57,857 nucleotides of DNA from Abyssisolibacter fermentans (GTDB taxonomy: Bacteria > Bacillota > Clostridia > Tissierellales > MCWD3). Positions 1 to 9,427 of the stretch are shown here, one piece after another; position 1 is the first letter of the stretch, and every line of letters begins with the position of its first letter. The translations under genes and the position numbers were made by a program. Under the pieces are notes generated by a model, which worked only from the letters and a program-made list of their open reading frames with translations, had not been told where the DNA came from and made no database searches. The stretch spans positions 1 to 57,857 of the forward strand of contig NZ_LOHE01000058.1 of NCBI RefSeq assembly GCF_001559865.1. The letters run 5' to 3'.

Positions 1-50
1 TCTTCCTCTGAGTAAGCGATTTACTCTAAATTTAGGTTCTCTGCTTAAAT
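1..50. repeat. Edge of a dispersed repeat element
   Basis: The first 50 bases resemble the right part of the inverted-repeat element at 53893-54115: both contain GTAAGCGATT followed by an AAAT block, a GGTTC block and CTGCT in the same order. The copy is diverged and cut by the window edge, so its terminal repeat cannot be checked. Confidence 0.35.
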
Positions 51-158
51 ATAAAGCATATTATTCAAAGTTATATAGATAATTTTGTTTAAATATTATA
101 AAATAATTTTTATAATGTAAAAGAACCAATAATATAATATGAATTATATGAGTCAAAG

Positions 159-365
159 GTGTATAAAAAAAGCAGAATAACTATATTAGTTTGTATATTG
201 TTATCATTATTTGTAACAATACTTTTATGGCTAACTTACAGAATAGCTTTGCCAATAAAAGTTTATTAGTAGGAGTGTATAGTATCAGCATTTATGATAC
301 CTTTGTTTATAGCAGAAATGCTATCATTTTATCCTATTCTAGGGAAAGCAATATATATGACATAA
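159..365 (+). pseudogene. Possible remnant of a small membrane protein gene
   Basis: From a GTG at 159, one frame reads a basic start (VYKKSRI) followed by a long hydrophobic stretch. Two adjacent TAG codons at 267-272 interrupt it, and the same frame continues hydrophobic up to TAA at 363. There is no clear ribosome binding site. A decayed gene for a short membrane protein is the simplest reading, but an AT-rich chance frame is possible. The rest of 1-494 shows no gene I can support. Confidence 0.25.
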
Positions 366-494
366 ACTACTAGAAATATTACAAACCTGAAACTTCCAAG
401 TGCTTCGCTAAATTATCTATTATTGATATGACAAAATAAATGCTAAACAATTATACAAAAGAGGAATTATTTAATTTATGCAAGGAGGATTATT

Positions 495-1190
495 ATGAGT
501 AAAATATTAGGCATAGTTGGAGGAATGGGACCATTAGCTACTTCAATATTATATAAAAAAATCATATATTTCACAGACGCAAAAATAGATCAGGAGCATT
601 TAAATATATTAATTAATAATAATGCTGCTATACCAGATAGAACAGAATATATATTAGGAAAAGGAGAAAGTCCGCTAAAAAGTCTTATAGAAACTTCACA
701 AAACTTAGAAAAAGCTGGAGCTGATTATTTGATAATGCCATGCAATACAGCACATTATTTTTATGATCAAATTGTTTCAGAAATAAATATACCTTTCTTA
801 AATATGATTGAAGAAACAGCAGAGTACGTAATAAGTAATTGGAAAATTGATAAAGTTGGATTACTTGCAACAAAAGGTACATACATTTCAAAAGTATATG
901 ATGATATATTCGAAAGATATAATATTGAAATAGTAAAGCCAAATCAAGAAAATACAGAGAAAATTATGAAATTTATATACAATATAAAAGCAGGACGAGA
1001 AGATATCGAATTAGATAGTTTTTATAATGCAAAATTAGAACTAGAAGAAAAAGGTGTAGATGTATTTATTTTAGGATGTACAGAATTGTCTACAGCATAT
1101 GATTTATTTGATATAAAAGGTCAATTCGTAGACCCTTTAGAGATAATTGCAAAAAAAGCTATAGCTTTCGGAGGTAAAAAAATCAAGTAA
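495..1190 (+). CDS. Aspartate/glutamate racemase family protein
   Basis: A 231-residue cytoplasmic enzyme of the Asp/Glu racemase superfamily, which inverts an amino acid at its alpha carbon with two cysteines and no cofactor. The N-terminus has GIVGGMGPLAT, typical of the aspartate-racemase (YgeA-like) branch. The two catalytic-type cysteines are Cys83 in MPCNTAH and Cys195 in LGCTELS, about 110 residues apart as in the family. Length is normal. The ATG is preceded by AAGGAGG at suitable spacing. The next gene, a P1 peptidase, lies about 120 bases downstream on the same strand, so D-amino acid or peptide salvage is plausible. The exact substrate (aspartate, glutamate or another amino acid) cannot be read from the sequence. 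Confidence 0.85.
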   Translation: MSKILGIVGGMGPLATSILYKKIIYFTDAKIDQEHLNILINNNAAIPDRTEYILGKGESPLKSLIETSQNLEKAGADYLIMPCNTAHYFYDQIVSEINIPFLNMIEETAEYVISNWKIDKVGLLATKGTYISKVYDDIFERYNIEIVKPNQENTEKIMKFIYNIKAGREDIELDSFYNAKLELEEKGVDVFILGCTELSTAYDLFDIKGQFVDPLEIIAKKAIAFGGKKIK

Positions 1191-1308
1191 AATAGACCTA
1201 TATTAGTTGAATATTTGAGTTAACTATGTGCGATTCAAATAAGGCAAACTAACCTATGCAAAATTCAATAAAGATTATAAATCTGATATGAGTTAATGGA
1301 GGGTTTTT

Positions 1309-2358
1309 ATGAAAAATCAAAAAAGAATTCGTGATTATGGTGTGACTATTGGAAACATGAAAGTCGGTGAAAGAAATGCAATTACTGATGTTGATGGAGT
1401 ACTAGTTGGACATTGTACACTTAATGATAATAATATAAAAACAGGTGTTACTGCATTATTACCGCATAAGAATAATATTTTTAAGGACAAGCTAATCGCT
1501 GGAAGCTGTATAATTAATGGATTTGGGAAAACTACAGGTTTAATACAGCTTAATGAGTTGGGAACCCTAGAAACTCCAATAATACTAACTAATACATTAA
1601 GCGTAGGTACTGCTTATGAAGCTCTTGTTGAGTACATGCTTAAAGAAAATAAAGATATAGGCAGTACAACTGGAACTGTTAATCCAATAATATGTGAGTG
1701 TAATGATGGAATATTAAACGATATAAGAGGGTTGCATGTTAAAAAAGAACATGTTTTTGAAGCATTAAAAAATGTTAGTGAAGAATTTGAAGAAGGTGCA
1801 GTAGGTGCAGGAACTGGAATGTGTTGTTTAGGTTTAAAAGGAGGGATAGGTACAGCTTCTAGAGTTTTTGAAATAGAAAAAGAAAAATTTACAATGGGAG
1901 CCTTAGTACTTGCTAATTTTGGTGAAGGTAAAAGATTAACTATAGATGGCAAAAAAACTGGTGTTGTAATTGAAAAGTTGCTTAAAGAAAATAATAATGA
2001 GATTGACAAAGGATCTATAATTATGATTTTAGCGACTGATTTACCACTGAGCAGTAGGCAATTAAACAGAATATGTAAAAGAGCTAGTGTTGGTTTAGGT
2101 AGAGTAGGTTCATATTATGGAAATGGAAGCGGAGACATTGTTATTGGATTTTCAACAGCAAATATAATCAAACATTATGAAGAAACAGCAAGTGTAAATA
2201 TAAAAATATTAAATGAAAATAAAATAGACAGTGCTTTTAAAGCAGCTGCCGAATGTGTAGAAGAGGCTATTCTAAATGCACTAATATGTGCTGATACAAC
2301 TATTGGACGAGATAAGAAAGAGAGAAAATCATTGAAAGAATTCATTGAAAAAATATAA
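1309..2358 (+). CDS. P1 family peptidase (DmpA/BapA-like aminopeptidase)
   Basis: A 349-residue protein of the DmpA family of N-terminal-nucleophile hydrolases, which remove N-terminal residues from peptides (L-aminopeptidase/D-esterase or beta-peptidyl aminopeptidase). It starts RIRDYGVTIG and contains DVDGVLVGHCT, then KGSIIMILATDLPL, where Gly235-Ser236 matches the autocleavage site that frees the nucleophilic serine in this family, and later GNGSGDIVIGFSTAN. There is no signal peptide, so it is cytoplasmic. The RBS is GGAGGG. Following a racemase gene, it may help use peptides that contain unusual amino acids; this is inferred from context only. Confidence 0.85.
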   Translation: MKNQKRIRDYGVTIGNMKVGERNAITDVDGVLVGHCTLNDNNIKTGVTALLPHKNNIFKDKLIAGSCIINGFGKTTGLIQLNELGTLETPIILTNTLSVGTAYEALVEYMLKENKDIGSTTGTVNPIICECNDGILNDIRGLHVKKEHVFEALKNVSEEFEEGAVGAGTGMCCLGLKGGIGTASRVFEIEKEKFTMGALVLANFGEGKRLTIDGKKTGVVIEKLLKENNNEIDKGSIIMILATDLPLSSRQLNRICKRASVGLGRVGSYYGNGSGDIVIGFSTANIIKHYEETASVNIKILNENKIDSAFKAAAECVEEAILNALICADTTIGRDKKERKSLKEFIEKI

Positions 2359-2526
2359 ATTAAAATAATACAGAGGAATTAAAATTCAATAATTTGAATT
2401 ATATAATCAAAGTAAGGAGCAAAATCTTCGATTATATTTTGGTAATAATGTGATTTTATAGAAAAAGCTTTAAAGGAAATTATAGCTCTTACAATTTTAA
2501 AATGTTTATAATTTTCTATAGATTAA

Positions 2527-2556
2527 AAAAAGCTGGGTCGATTTAACCCAGCTTTT
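2527..2556. terminator. Bidirectional terminator between convergent genes
   Basis: AGCTGGGT and ACCCAGCT form a stem with a 7-base loop. A-tracts and T-tracts on the two sides allow it to work in both directions, ending the P1 peptidase transcript on plus and the subtilase transcript on minus. Confidence 0.85.
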
Positions 2557-2570
2557 AGAATTCAAAGATA

Positions 2571-5500
2571 TTATTCAGCTACTACTGTTATCTCATTAGA
2601 TACTCCTAAGTTATTAGCATAATCTAAAACTAAAACTCTTACATTATGCTCACCACTATCAAGTTCATTGATGTTAAACTGACCAGTATCATTTCTTTGA
2701 AGTATTGCACCATTTTCAAATAGAATATATTCGTAAATTGAAATACCTTCATCAGTTGCATCAGTTGTCAATATACCAGTTTCTTGGCTAAAATCTAAAT
2801 TATTGATAACTGGAGCTACTGTATCTACATAAATTGGGAATGTATTAGTATTCCATCTAGCATCTGGGTAATCTATAACAGTTTTAACTTGAAGATAATA
2901 TTGACCATCAGGAACAACTTCACCATCTATTGTACCATCCCACATCCATGCAGGCTCAAAATAATACATGTCTGCTGAGCTACCATCACAGTAACTTTTT
3001 GGTATGCAATCTTCATCAACAAAATCTAATATTTTAGTATCATTAGCATCTAATATATCCATATCTATATATCTAGCATTTCTTAGAAGAGATAATAATG
3101 GTAACATATTGTCATATGCGTCATCTCCATTAGGTGAGAATGCAATTTTAGAAGAGTCAAATGAGCCATCAGTTTTTTCTCCTAGATAGAAAAGATCATC
3201 ACCATAAGTTCCTAATATACCTGCTGCACCATAAAATGATTCTTCATCATATAAAGTACCATCAAGTATAGGAGCTTGATCCCAATCACCGTAGAATCCA
3301 CAATATGGTATAGAAAGATCATTATTACCGTTGTCAGATAAAATGTCTTTAAACTGTACGAATCCTTCTACAAATGCACCATTTTCGAATAATTCGTCAA
3401 GAGTTGCATCTGATACTAGAGCTTTTGCATCATCTAAGTCAATTGATACTTTTACGTCAACGCTACCTTTTATTGGAACAAATATTAGATTTTCAAAACA
3501 ATCTAAGTCACATCTGCTTTCAAATTCAGCTTTAGTCATATTTTTAATATTGGCTTCATCTTCAATATTTATCATTTCTTTGATTTCGTTTAATTCATTA
3601 AAGTTATATTCAATGTTATTCTCATTAGATAGCTTATTAATGTTATTAAACATATTAAAGAAGTTATATTTAAATTTGAACTTAATAGGAGTTTCATTAT
3701 CTTCATTAACGATAGGTTGAGGTTTACCCAAAATAAAACCTTCATCAACTAAATCTGTAGCAACAGTTCCAGATACTTTGTAGAATAATGGTCTATAAGT
3801 AAGGTTTTTAACTTTAACTGTAAAATTAATACTATTATCTACTTCATTAAGTGCAACTTTGCTCATATTAGTTAATTTGTCAACAACTATTGCATCAGCA
3901 GTTGTTGCTTTATAAAGATCCATAACTCCTGCACCCTGTCTTCTTGGTGAAGTATATTCAGATACATCATCTGTAATAGGTTCTAAAACAGGATTAGCTG
4001 TAGACATCATTAGGTTCTTAACCATTTCAACCTTTTGAGCACCTTGTAACTCTGGGAATTTCTCTTCTACAAATTGTAATACTAATGCACTACCACCTGC
4101 AACGTGTGGAGAAGCCATAGATGTTCCACTCATCATTTGATATCCGTTATTTTGATCAGTTGATATGATACTTCCACCTGGAGCAGTAATTTCTGGCTTG
4201 AATACTAGATTTGGAGCAAGTCCCCATGAACTAAAGTCAGATAGGTAACCAGAAGTAGGACTTAGATTCTTTTCAATAAATTCTACGTTTATATTTATAG
4301 TTCCATCTGCCAATAGTTCTTCTAATGCAAGCCCTTCTTCTTTAGAAATCATTGCGAAAGGTATTTCCCATCCACCTTGGTTTTTATAGAAAGTAGATAA
4401 ACCGTGATCATATACTAAAATACCTATAGCACCTTTTTGTGAAGCCCATGCAGTTTTATCTCTAAATGAATAAGAACCTCTACTAACTAATACTACTTTG
4501 CCAGTAACATCTATTCCTTCATAATCTTCTAAAGCACCTAGCTTAGAACCACCAATAGCAGTTAATTCTAAACCTGTAGTTGATGATAATCTATCAGCCC
4601 AATCATCTATACCATAACCAACTATATCATTAGCAATGCCAGGAGCTTGTATACCATGTTTATATAAATAAATAACATTATCAGAAGATGCAACTTGGAA
4701 AGATTCAAAAGTTGTTCCAGGAGAACCTACAACACCTATGTCTGGGTTTTTTGCTAATGGATCAAAAGGAGAACCAAATTTTTCAGAGTTTCCTCCTGAA
4801 ATAGCTACTACAAGACCATTATCAACTGCTCTTTTTACAGCTTGTTGTTCAGGATCGTCAGGCTTAACAAAACCAGCTGTAGAACCTAAACTCATATTAA
4901 TAACATCTGCACCCATTAATATTGAATCGTCTATAGCTTCAATATATATGTCACTCCAAGTGTAAGCTATATCACCATTACCAAATACTTTCATAGCAAG
5001 TAATTGTGCTTCTGGTGCAACACCTTTTATTCCACCATTTTCTTCATCACCATTAGCAGCAGCAGTACCTGCTACATGCATACCATGTCTGGAAGCATTT
5101 GGACCTAAATCTAATATTTCTAGATCATTATCAAAGTAATTATATCCATAAGGAACTTTATCGGTACGCCATGTTCCAGCTAAACCTAAGCTTTCAATAA
5201 AAGCTTGGTCTAATTTTTTGTTTTCTGGATTTGATAGTACCATATCCTGATGACTTGGATCTATACCACTATCTATAATAGAAATAACTTTACCTTCACC
5301 AGTATATCCTAAGTTTTCCCATACAAGTCTAGCTTCAATAGTACCTAAGCTCTCATGCATTTCAGGTTCAGGTCTATTATACTTATTAGCTACATAAACT
5401 TTTTTTACACCCGATAATTTTTCTAATTCTTTAGCTTCTTTAAGAGTTGTTGTACAACTAAATCCGTTAAATATGTTTGTAAAAGTTTTATGAACTTTAA

Positions 5501-5816
5501 CTTTTATGTTTTTAGAACTAAGTGTGTTTGTAAGTGTGTTTTGTTCATTTTGTATAGTTTTAGTCATAGATTGAATTGTATTATTATCTAATTCTGAAAC
5601 CTTCTTATTATTGTCTGTAGCGTGTGAGATTAATGGTTCTTCGGTTAGTTCAACAATTATACGTATTTGATCACTATCATTTAAACCTTGAATTCTTTCA
5701 TCTAAAGATATACTTTTCTTATTCTCCATATAATTTAACTCTGGAGCAGCAAAAGCCATTGAAAAACTAGATAGTACAAGTGTTAAAACTAACATAATAG
5801 AAAAAAGTTTTTTCAT
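2571..5816 (-). CDS. Secreted S8 subtilisin-like protease (C5a-peptidase/lactocepin type)
   Basis: A 1081-residue secreted endopeptidase. Residues 1-24 are a signal peptide ending AFA/A. Residues about 50-150 form an I9-type propeptide, followed by the S8 catalytic domain with Asp182 (IIDSGID), His244 (RHGMHVAG) and Ser566 (SGTSMASPHVAGG). A PA-like insert lies at about 380-520 between His and Ser, and Fn3-like domains follow (about 650-1080, DLDD and NPNG-like segments with VPDGQYYLQV). There is no LPxTG or SLH anchor, so it is probably released or held through a partner. The SLH/PrcB-like gene directly upstream on the same strand is a likely partner. A 12-14 bp tandem repeat fills the leader region. 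The RBS AAAGG is about 13 bases from ATG, rather long. Confidence 0.92.
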   Translation of the reverse strand: MKKLFSIMLVLTLVLSSFSMAFAAPELNYMENKKSISLDERIQGLNDSDQIRIIVELTEEPLISHATDNNKKVSELDNNTIQSMTKTIQNEQNTLTNTLSSKNIKVKVHKTFTNIFNGFSCTTTLKEAKELEKLSGVKKVYVANKYNRPEPEMHESLGTIEARLVWENLGYTGEGKVISIIDSGIDPSHQDMVLSNPENKKLDQAFIESLGLAGTWRTDKVPYGYNYFDNDLEILDLGPNASRHGMHVAGTAAANGDEENGGIKGVAPEAQLLAMKVFGNGDIAYTWSDIYIEAIDDSILMGADVINMSLGSTAGFVKPDDPEQQAVKRAVDNGLVVAISGGNSEKFGSPFDPLAKNPDIGVVGSPGTTFESFQVASSDNVIYLYKHGIQAPGIANDIVGYGIDDWADRLSSTTGLELTAIGGSKLGALEDYEGIDVTGKVVLVSRGSYSFRDKTAWASQKGAIGILVYDHGLSTFYKNQGGWEIPFAMISKEEGLALEELLADGTININVEFIEKNLSPTSGYLSDFSSWGLAPNLVFKPEITAPGGSIISTDQNNGYQMMSGTSMASPHVAGGSALVLQFVEEKFPELQGAQKVEMVKNLMMSTANPVLEPITDDVSEYTSPRRQGAGVMDLYKATTADAIVVDKLTNMSKVALNEVDNSINFTVKVKNLTYRPLFYKVSGTVATDLVDEGFILGKPQPIVNEDNETPIKFKFKYNFFNMFNNINKLSNENNIEYNFNELNEIKEMINIEDEANIKNMTKAEFESRCDLDCFENLIFVPIKGSVDVKVSIDLDDAKALVSDATLDELFENGAFVEGFVQFKDILSDNGNNDLSIPYCGFYGDWDQAPILDGTLYDEESFYGAAGILGTYGDDLFYLGEKTDGSFDSSKIAFSPNGDDAYDNMLPLLSLLRNARYIDMDILDANDTKILDFVDEDCIPKSYCDGSSADMYYFEPAWMWDGTIDGEVVPDGQYYLQVKTVIDYPDARWNTNTFPIYVDTVAPVINNLDFSQETGILTTDATDEGISIYEYILFENGAILQRNDTGQFNINELDSGEHNVRVLVLDYANNLGVSNEITVVAE

Positions 5817-5856
5817 AAAATATCATCATCCTTTCTTGTTTTTTAAAAGAAATTAT

Positions 5857-5959
5857 AGAAAGTAAAATTAAGAAATAAAACTAAGAAGTAAACTAAGAAG
5901 TAAACTAAGAAGTAAAACTAAGAAGTAAAACTAAGAAGTAAAACTTAAGAAGTAAAAAA
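5857..5959. repeat. Tandem repeat of 12-14 bp upstream of the protease gene
   Basis: About eight head-to-tail copies of a unit close to AGAAGTAAA(A)CTA, with length differences of one or two A residues between copies. They lie 40-145 bases upstream of the protease start codon, in the leader or promoter region on the minus strand. Copy number could vary by slippage. Confidence 0.9.
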
Positions 5960-6106
5960 TTATTTAGATTGATTAATAGGCATCACCAACCTTTAGTAGA
6001 TTATAACTTCATATATAAATTTTAACATTAATATAAAAAAATTCAACAAAATTCGTTCGACCTAAAAACTCTTTTTTCATAACAGCGACATATTATTACA
6101 GCGATT

Positions 6107-6970
6107 TTAGTATTTATTTTTTATAGGATTTAAAACATTTGGAAGGTTAAGTTTGAATTTATATTGATTTTTTAGTATATGCATGTCTATTTCTATATTA
6201 ATTTTTCGATAAGTTATTACTTGAGAATATAATTTATTACGTTCAGGAGATATGATTTTCATATTAATCAAGTATTCACCATTTTCTTTTTCAATTATAT
6301 TTTTTATATCCATGTTATAGCCTGGATTTGGGAATGCTTTTATAATAGTTAGTATAATTTTATCATCTTTTTCTTTTGTTGAAATTCCTTCTGTGCTATT
6401 ACCTAAATTTTCTCTACTTATTATTTTATAGCTTATTTTTTTCATATTTACCTCCAATAAATCATTAAAATTCTGAAGCAACATAATAGATTGGGCTAAA
6501 GTTATTTGTTCATTAGGTTTAACTAAATCATTGGACACTCCTTTTATTATTTTTAATGAATAGAGTTTTTTAATAGCACTAATATAGTCCTGCTCAATAT
6601 TTTCAATATCACTAAAAGGTAGCGTTACATCACACGTTTCAGTTTTTATAAGATTTGAAATAGTTTTAAAGGCATCCTTTCTCAACAGTCCTTCTATAGA
6701 AGCCTCTTCTACAGTAAAAGTAGTTTCTATATTATTTCTAATGCAGAAGTTATTCATGATAGTATTAAATTCTTTTACTGAGATACTTTTATCTAGTAAA
6801 GCTATCTTGGTTGAGCTATTTAATATGTCAGGAAACATAACTTTTGCAAACTGTTCATTTATGTTTTCAAATAACCAATGGTTTTTGTTATCTTCCGTAG
6901 AATCTGCATAAGTATATCCAGAAAATAATATAAACGCTGTAAGCAAAATGCTTAGTAATTTTTTGAACAT
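6107..6970 (-). CDS. Exported SLH-domain protein with PrcB-like C-terminal domain
   Basis: 287 residues. A signal peptide covers about residues 1-22 (MFKKLLSILLTAFILF, then TYA/D). Residues about 115-170 fit an S-layer homology repeat (LPFSDIENIEQDYISAIKKL, then KIIKGVSND and KPNEQITLAQ), which in this family binds cell-wall polymers. Residues about 180-270 resemble the PrcB C-terminal domain, including PNPGYNMDIK and a QVITYR segment. PrcB is a subunit of the Treponema dentilisin complex, whose protease is subtilisin-like. This gene sits directly upstream of a subtilase on the same strand, so a surface tether or maturation partner for that protease is likely; this is an inference. The RBS is AAGGAG. 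Confidence 0.65.
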   Translation of the reverse strand: MFKKLLSILLTAFILFSGYTYADSTEDNKNHWLFENINEQFAKVMFPDILNSSTKIALLDKSISVKEFNTIMNNFCIRNNIETTFTVEEASIEGLLRKDAFKTISNLIKTETCDVTLPFSDIENIEQDYISAIKKLYSLKIIKGVSNDLVKPNEQITLAQSIMLLQNFNDLLEVNMKKISYKIISRENLGNSTEGISTKEKDDKIILTIIKAFPNPGYNMDIKNIIEKENGEYLINMKIISPERNKLYSQVITYRKINIEIDMHILKNQYKFKLNLPNVLNPIKNKY

Positions 6971-7327
6971 ATTTAACTCTCCTTTCTAAATTACATTATA
7001 TAACATAAATAACAAAAAACACACGGACATTATAAATAATATATAAACAAAAGAAGTATAGTTTAATTTTTTATAACTTAATAGGTTCAACATATAAATA
7101 TATAGGGTAATAATAAAAATATAATTATAAGCACTATAGTAAATAGTATATTTTATGAGTTAATAATTACAGGACAGATAGTTTAACATACTATTATCTT
7201 GTAAGATAAGTGAATATAAAGATTCAAAAACTTATTATGTTTGGCTTAATGAGATTAATTTAGAATATATAAATGATTGTTTGAATTTTCGCAAACAAAA
7301 AAATCTGAAATAATAATAATTACTATA
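6971..7327. other. Intergenic region with a possible gene fragment
   Basis: No intact gene is seen. On plus, an open stretch from 7182 to a TAA at 7311-7313 reads 43 residues including SKTYYVWLNEINLEYIND, which has protein-like composition but no start codon or RBS. It may be the tail of a lost gene. The remainder is AT-rich sequence with nothing I recognise. Confidence 0.3.
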
Positions 7328-7362
7328 AAAATAGCCTTAGAATATTTCTAAAGCTATTTCTC
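7328..7362 (-). terminator. Probable terminator of cotJC
   Basis: ATAGC-C-TTAGAA and TTCTAA-A-GCTAT pair around a 3-base loop. On the minus strand a T-rich run follows, about 55 bases after the cotJC stop codon. Confidence 0.65.
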
Positions 7363-7415
7363 AAATTAAACAAACTCAAAAGTAATTAGCGTGAGATAGT
7401 GTCTGAGGTTTTTGA

Positions 7416-7988
7416 TTAATAAAACTTCTTACAATCCTGTTTTTCTTGAACAATCCTCAATGTTTCACCGAATCTTTGAAAATGAACTATTTCTCTTTCT
7501 CTTAGGAATGTTAATGTATCGGTTACCCCTGGATCATCACTTAATTGTATTAAGCTTTCATAAGTTGCTCTTGCTTTTTGTTCTGCTGCCATATCTTCAA
7601 CCAGATTAGCGATAGGGTCTTCCTTAGATTGAATAAATGTTGCTGTCCAAGCTACTCCACCAGCTGTTTCTGGGAATGGACTCCTACCATGAGATGCAAA
7701 ATGTGCTTCAAAAGGTGTACCTTTTATTTTACACACAGGAGCATTTTTTACAAGCTGCCAAACTAATGTACCTATTATTTCCCAGTGAGCTAGTTCCTCA
7801 GTCCCTATGTCCGTAAGAATCCCCTTAGCTTCGTTAGTAGGCATACTATACCTTTGAGTTAGATAACGAATACCAGCAGAAAGCTCACCATCAGGTCCAC
7901 CAAATTGTTCTAGTATCATTTGAGCTAAAGCAGGATTACAAGTATCCACTCTTACAGGATATTGTAGTTTCTTTTCATATTTCCACAC
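7416..7988 (-). CDS. cotJC: Spore coat protein CotJC (manganese catalase family)
   Basis: 190 residues starting WKYEKKLQYPVRVDTCNP, the typical CotJC beginning, followed by a ferritin-like four-helix core with GTEELAHWEIIGTLVWQL and late REREIVHFQRFGETL, whose Glu and His residues fit the di-manganese ligands. CotJC is a coat-associated, catalase-like protein made in the mother cell. The start is GTG at 7988 behind AAGGAGG; the next codon is Trp, as expected for the family. Usually it is the last gene of cotJA-cotJB-cotJC, but here cotJA and cotJB are at 24379-24833, also on the minus strand, with many unrelated genes between. It therefore must have its own promoter. Confidence 0.93.
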   Translation of the reverse strand: MWKYEKKLQYPVRVDTCNPALAQMILEQFGGPDGELSAGIRYLTQRYSMPTNEAKGILTDIGTEELAHWEIIGTLVWQLVKNAPVCKIKGTPFEAHFASHGRSPFPETAGGVAWTATFIQSKEDPIANLVEDMAAEQKARATYESLIQLSDDPGVTDTLTFLREREIVHFQRFGETLRIVQEKQDCKKFY

Positions 7989-8190
7989 AACGATTTAAGC
8001 CTCCTTGCTCTAATCTATACGAGAGTCATAATTTGTTCGTAGTTTTAGAAGTTTATGATTCTATATAGATTATAAAAAATAAAACATGTTTATATTTATA
8101 ATATGTGTTTTTTATATTACGTGTGAATTCTTGGTATGTAGAAATACTACAAATAATCTATAAGTAGACATTAAATTCAATAATGAAGTA

Positions 8191-8337
8191 TTGTTCTGGT
8201 ATGAAAGCCCATAATGTTTGAGTAGAAGACATAGTCGTTTCATTAAACAAAGAGTAAAAGCCAAATTATAAAAAATTGTTAAAATAATTAATCAATGATA
8301 AAATATAATAAAAATAAAAGAAAATGTTAAAAAGAGC
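8191..8337 (+). repeat. Duplicated promoter region of the ABC transporter operon (copy 1)
   Basis: 8191-8337 matches 9274-9420 nearly base for base at a constant offset of 1083. It includes the TTGTTA and TAAAAT promoter boxes (8276-8281 and 8299-8304). The duplication continues into the broken ATPase gene that follows. Between the end of cotJC and 8190 I see no gene. Confidence 0.9.
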
Positions 8338-8664
8338 ATGTATTATACATACAAAAAAATCTAACAAAAGTGTATAGAGTACCAAAAAAGAATAAAATGC
8401 AAGACGTTAAAAAATTTTTTATTTCCATTTCATGAAGACAAGATAGCAGTAGATAATATAAGCTTTGATATAGAAAAACATGAAATAGTTGGTTTTGTAG
8501 GATTAAATGGAGCAGGTAAAACAACAACCATTAAAATGTTGTCGGAGATATTGACACCAACATCTGGACAGATAACTACAAATGGATATATACCATACAA
8601 GAGTAGAAATAAGTTGTCTATGTATATTGCTGTATCATTATTACATAATCCAAAGATAAGAGTG
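8338..8664 (+). pseudogene. Deleted, frameshifted copy of the downstream ABC ATPase gene
   Basis: This stretch is a close copy of the 5-prime part of the ATPase gene at 9428, including its Walker A region (GLNGAGKTT). The start codon is lost through a 3-base deletion, and an extra A shortly after shifts the frame. After the codons for SMYIAV the copy jumps about 200 bases ahead to sequence matching 9917-9942, and the similarity ends near 8664. In the intact gene both edges of the missing part carry ATTGCTGTA, so the deletion probably arose between these short direct repeats. The copy cannot make a working ATPase. Confidence 0.92.
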
Positions 8665-8850
8665 TCAGAGGTTTTTAATTATATCATGTACTAAAATTTA
8701 TTTATGAGTAAACAACTATAGTAGTATACATCTAATTCAATGAATTTGCATGTAGTATATATCCATTGTTCTTCTTTTAAATATGAATAGTAATTCTAAA
8801 GAATAGATGTATTTAATAAAATTTCAATTTATAGTGGGAGGAATTGAATA

Positions 8851-9207
8851 GTGTTAAAAAATAAAATATTAAACTGCTTAATAGCTATTGTATTAATTAC
8901 AATAGTAGGTTGTAGTAAAAAAACCGAGGTTACTAAATTTGACTTTCCTCCAATGATTTTTTGGAATGATACGCTTTATTATGTGAAAGATATAAGTTAT
9001 TCATCTGCAACTATACAAGATATAAACAATAAAATAGGCGAAATAAACAATGTAATTGATGGATCTATGAAACCAAAAACAAATGGAAGTGCCAATATAT
9101 TTAAAAAAGGTTGCAGTATATATACTTTTAGAGGTAGAAATGAGAACGAAGTGATTGTAATAGAATATGAAGGAAAATACTATATAGCTTCTCCTAAAAG
9201 TTACTAA
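8851..9207 (+). CDS. Small putative lipoprotein
   Basis: 118 residues from a GTG start behind GGGAGGAATT. The N-terminus is a lipoprotein signal: MLKNKILNCLIAIVL then ITIVGC with the lipid-bearing cysteine at residue 21. The mature part is short and mixed in composition, with FPPMIFWNDTLYYV near its start and a final EYEGKYYIAS. I do not recognise a family. It lies between the two copies of the duplicated ABC promoter block. An exported, membrane-anchored protein on the outer face is well supported; its role is unknown. Confidence 0.7.
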   Translation: MLKNKILNCLIAIVLITIVGCSKKTEVTKFDFPPMIFWNDTLYYVKDISYSSATIQDINNKIGEINNVIDGSMKPKTNGSANIFKKGCSIYTFRGRNENEVIVIEYEGKYYIASPKSY

Positions 9208-9358
9208 ACTAGAAATGACAGCAGAATACTAAAACGAATAAAAGAGATATTGACAAAGTATGGCATAACCATATTGTTCTGGTATGAAAGCCCATAATGT
9301 TTAAGTAGAAGATATAGTCTTTTCATGAAACAAAGAGTAAAAGCTAAATTGTAAAAAA

Positions 9359-9387
9359 TTGTTAAAATAATTAATCGATGATAAAAT
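9359..9387 (+). promoter_or_regulatory. Promoter of the ABC-2 exporter operon
   Basis: TTGTTA (9359-9364) and TAAAAT (9382-9387) are separated by 17 bases, a good vegetative sigma-A arrangement, about 40 bases before the ATPase start. The same boxes occur in the duplicated copy at 8276-8304. Confidence 0.65.
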
Positions 9388-9427
9388 ATAATAAAAATAA
9401 AAGAAAATGTTAAAAGGAGCATGTATT

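Noticed and set aside
685-942. Minus-strand open frame inside the racemase gene
   Set aside because: It lies opposite a well-supported gene, has no RBS and an unlikely Leu/Tyr-rich composition; it is a shadow of AT-rich coding DNA.
7182-7313. 43-residue open stretch with protein-like composition
   Set aside because: There is no start codon or RBS and no recognisable family, so it is noted only as a possible gene remnant in the region entry.
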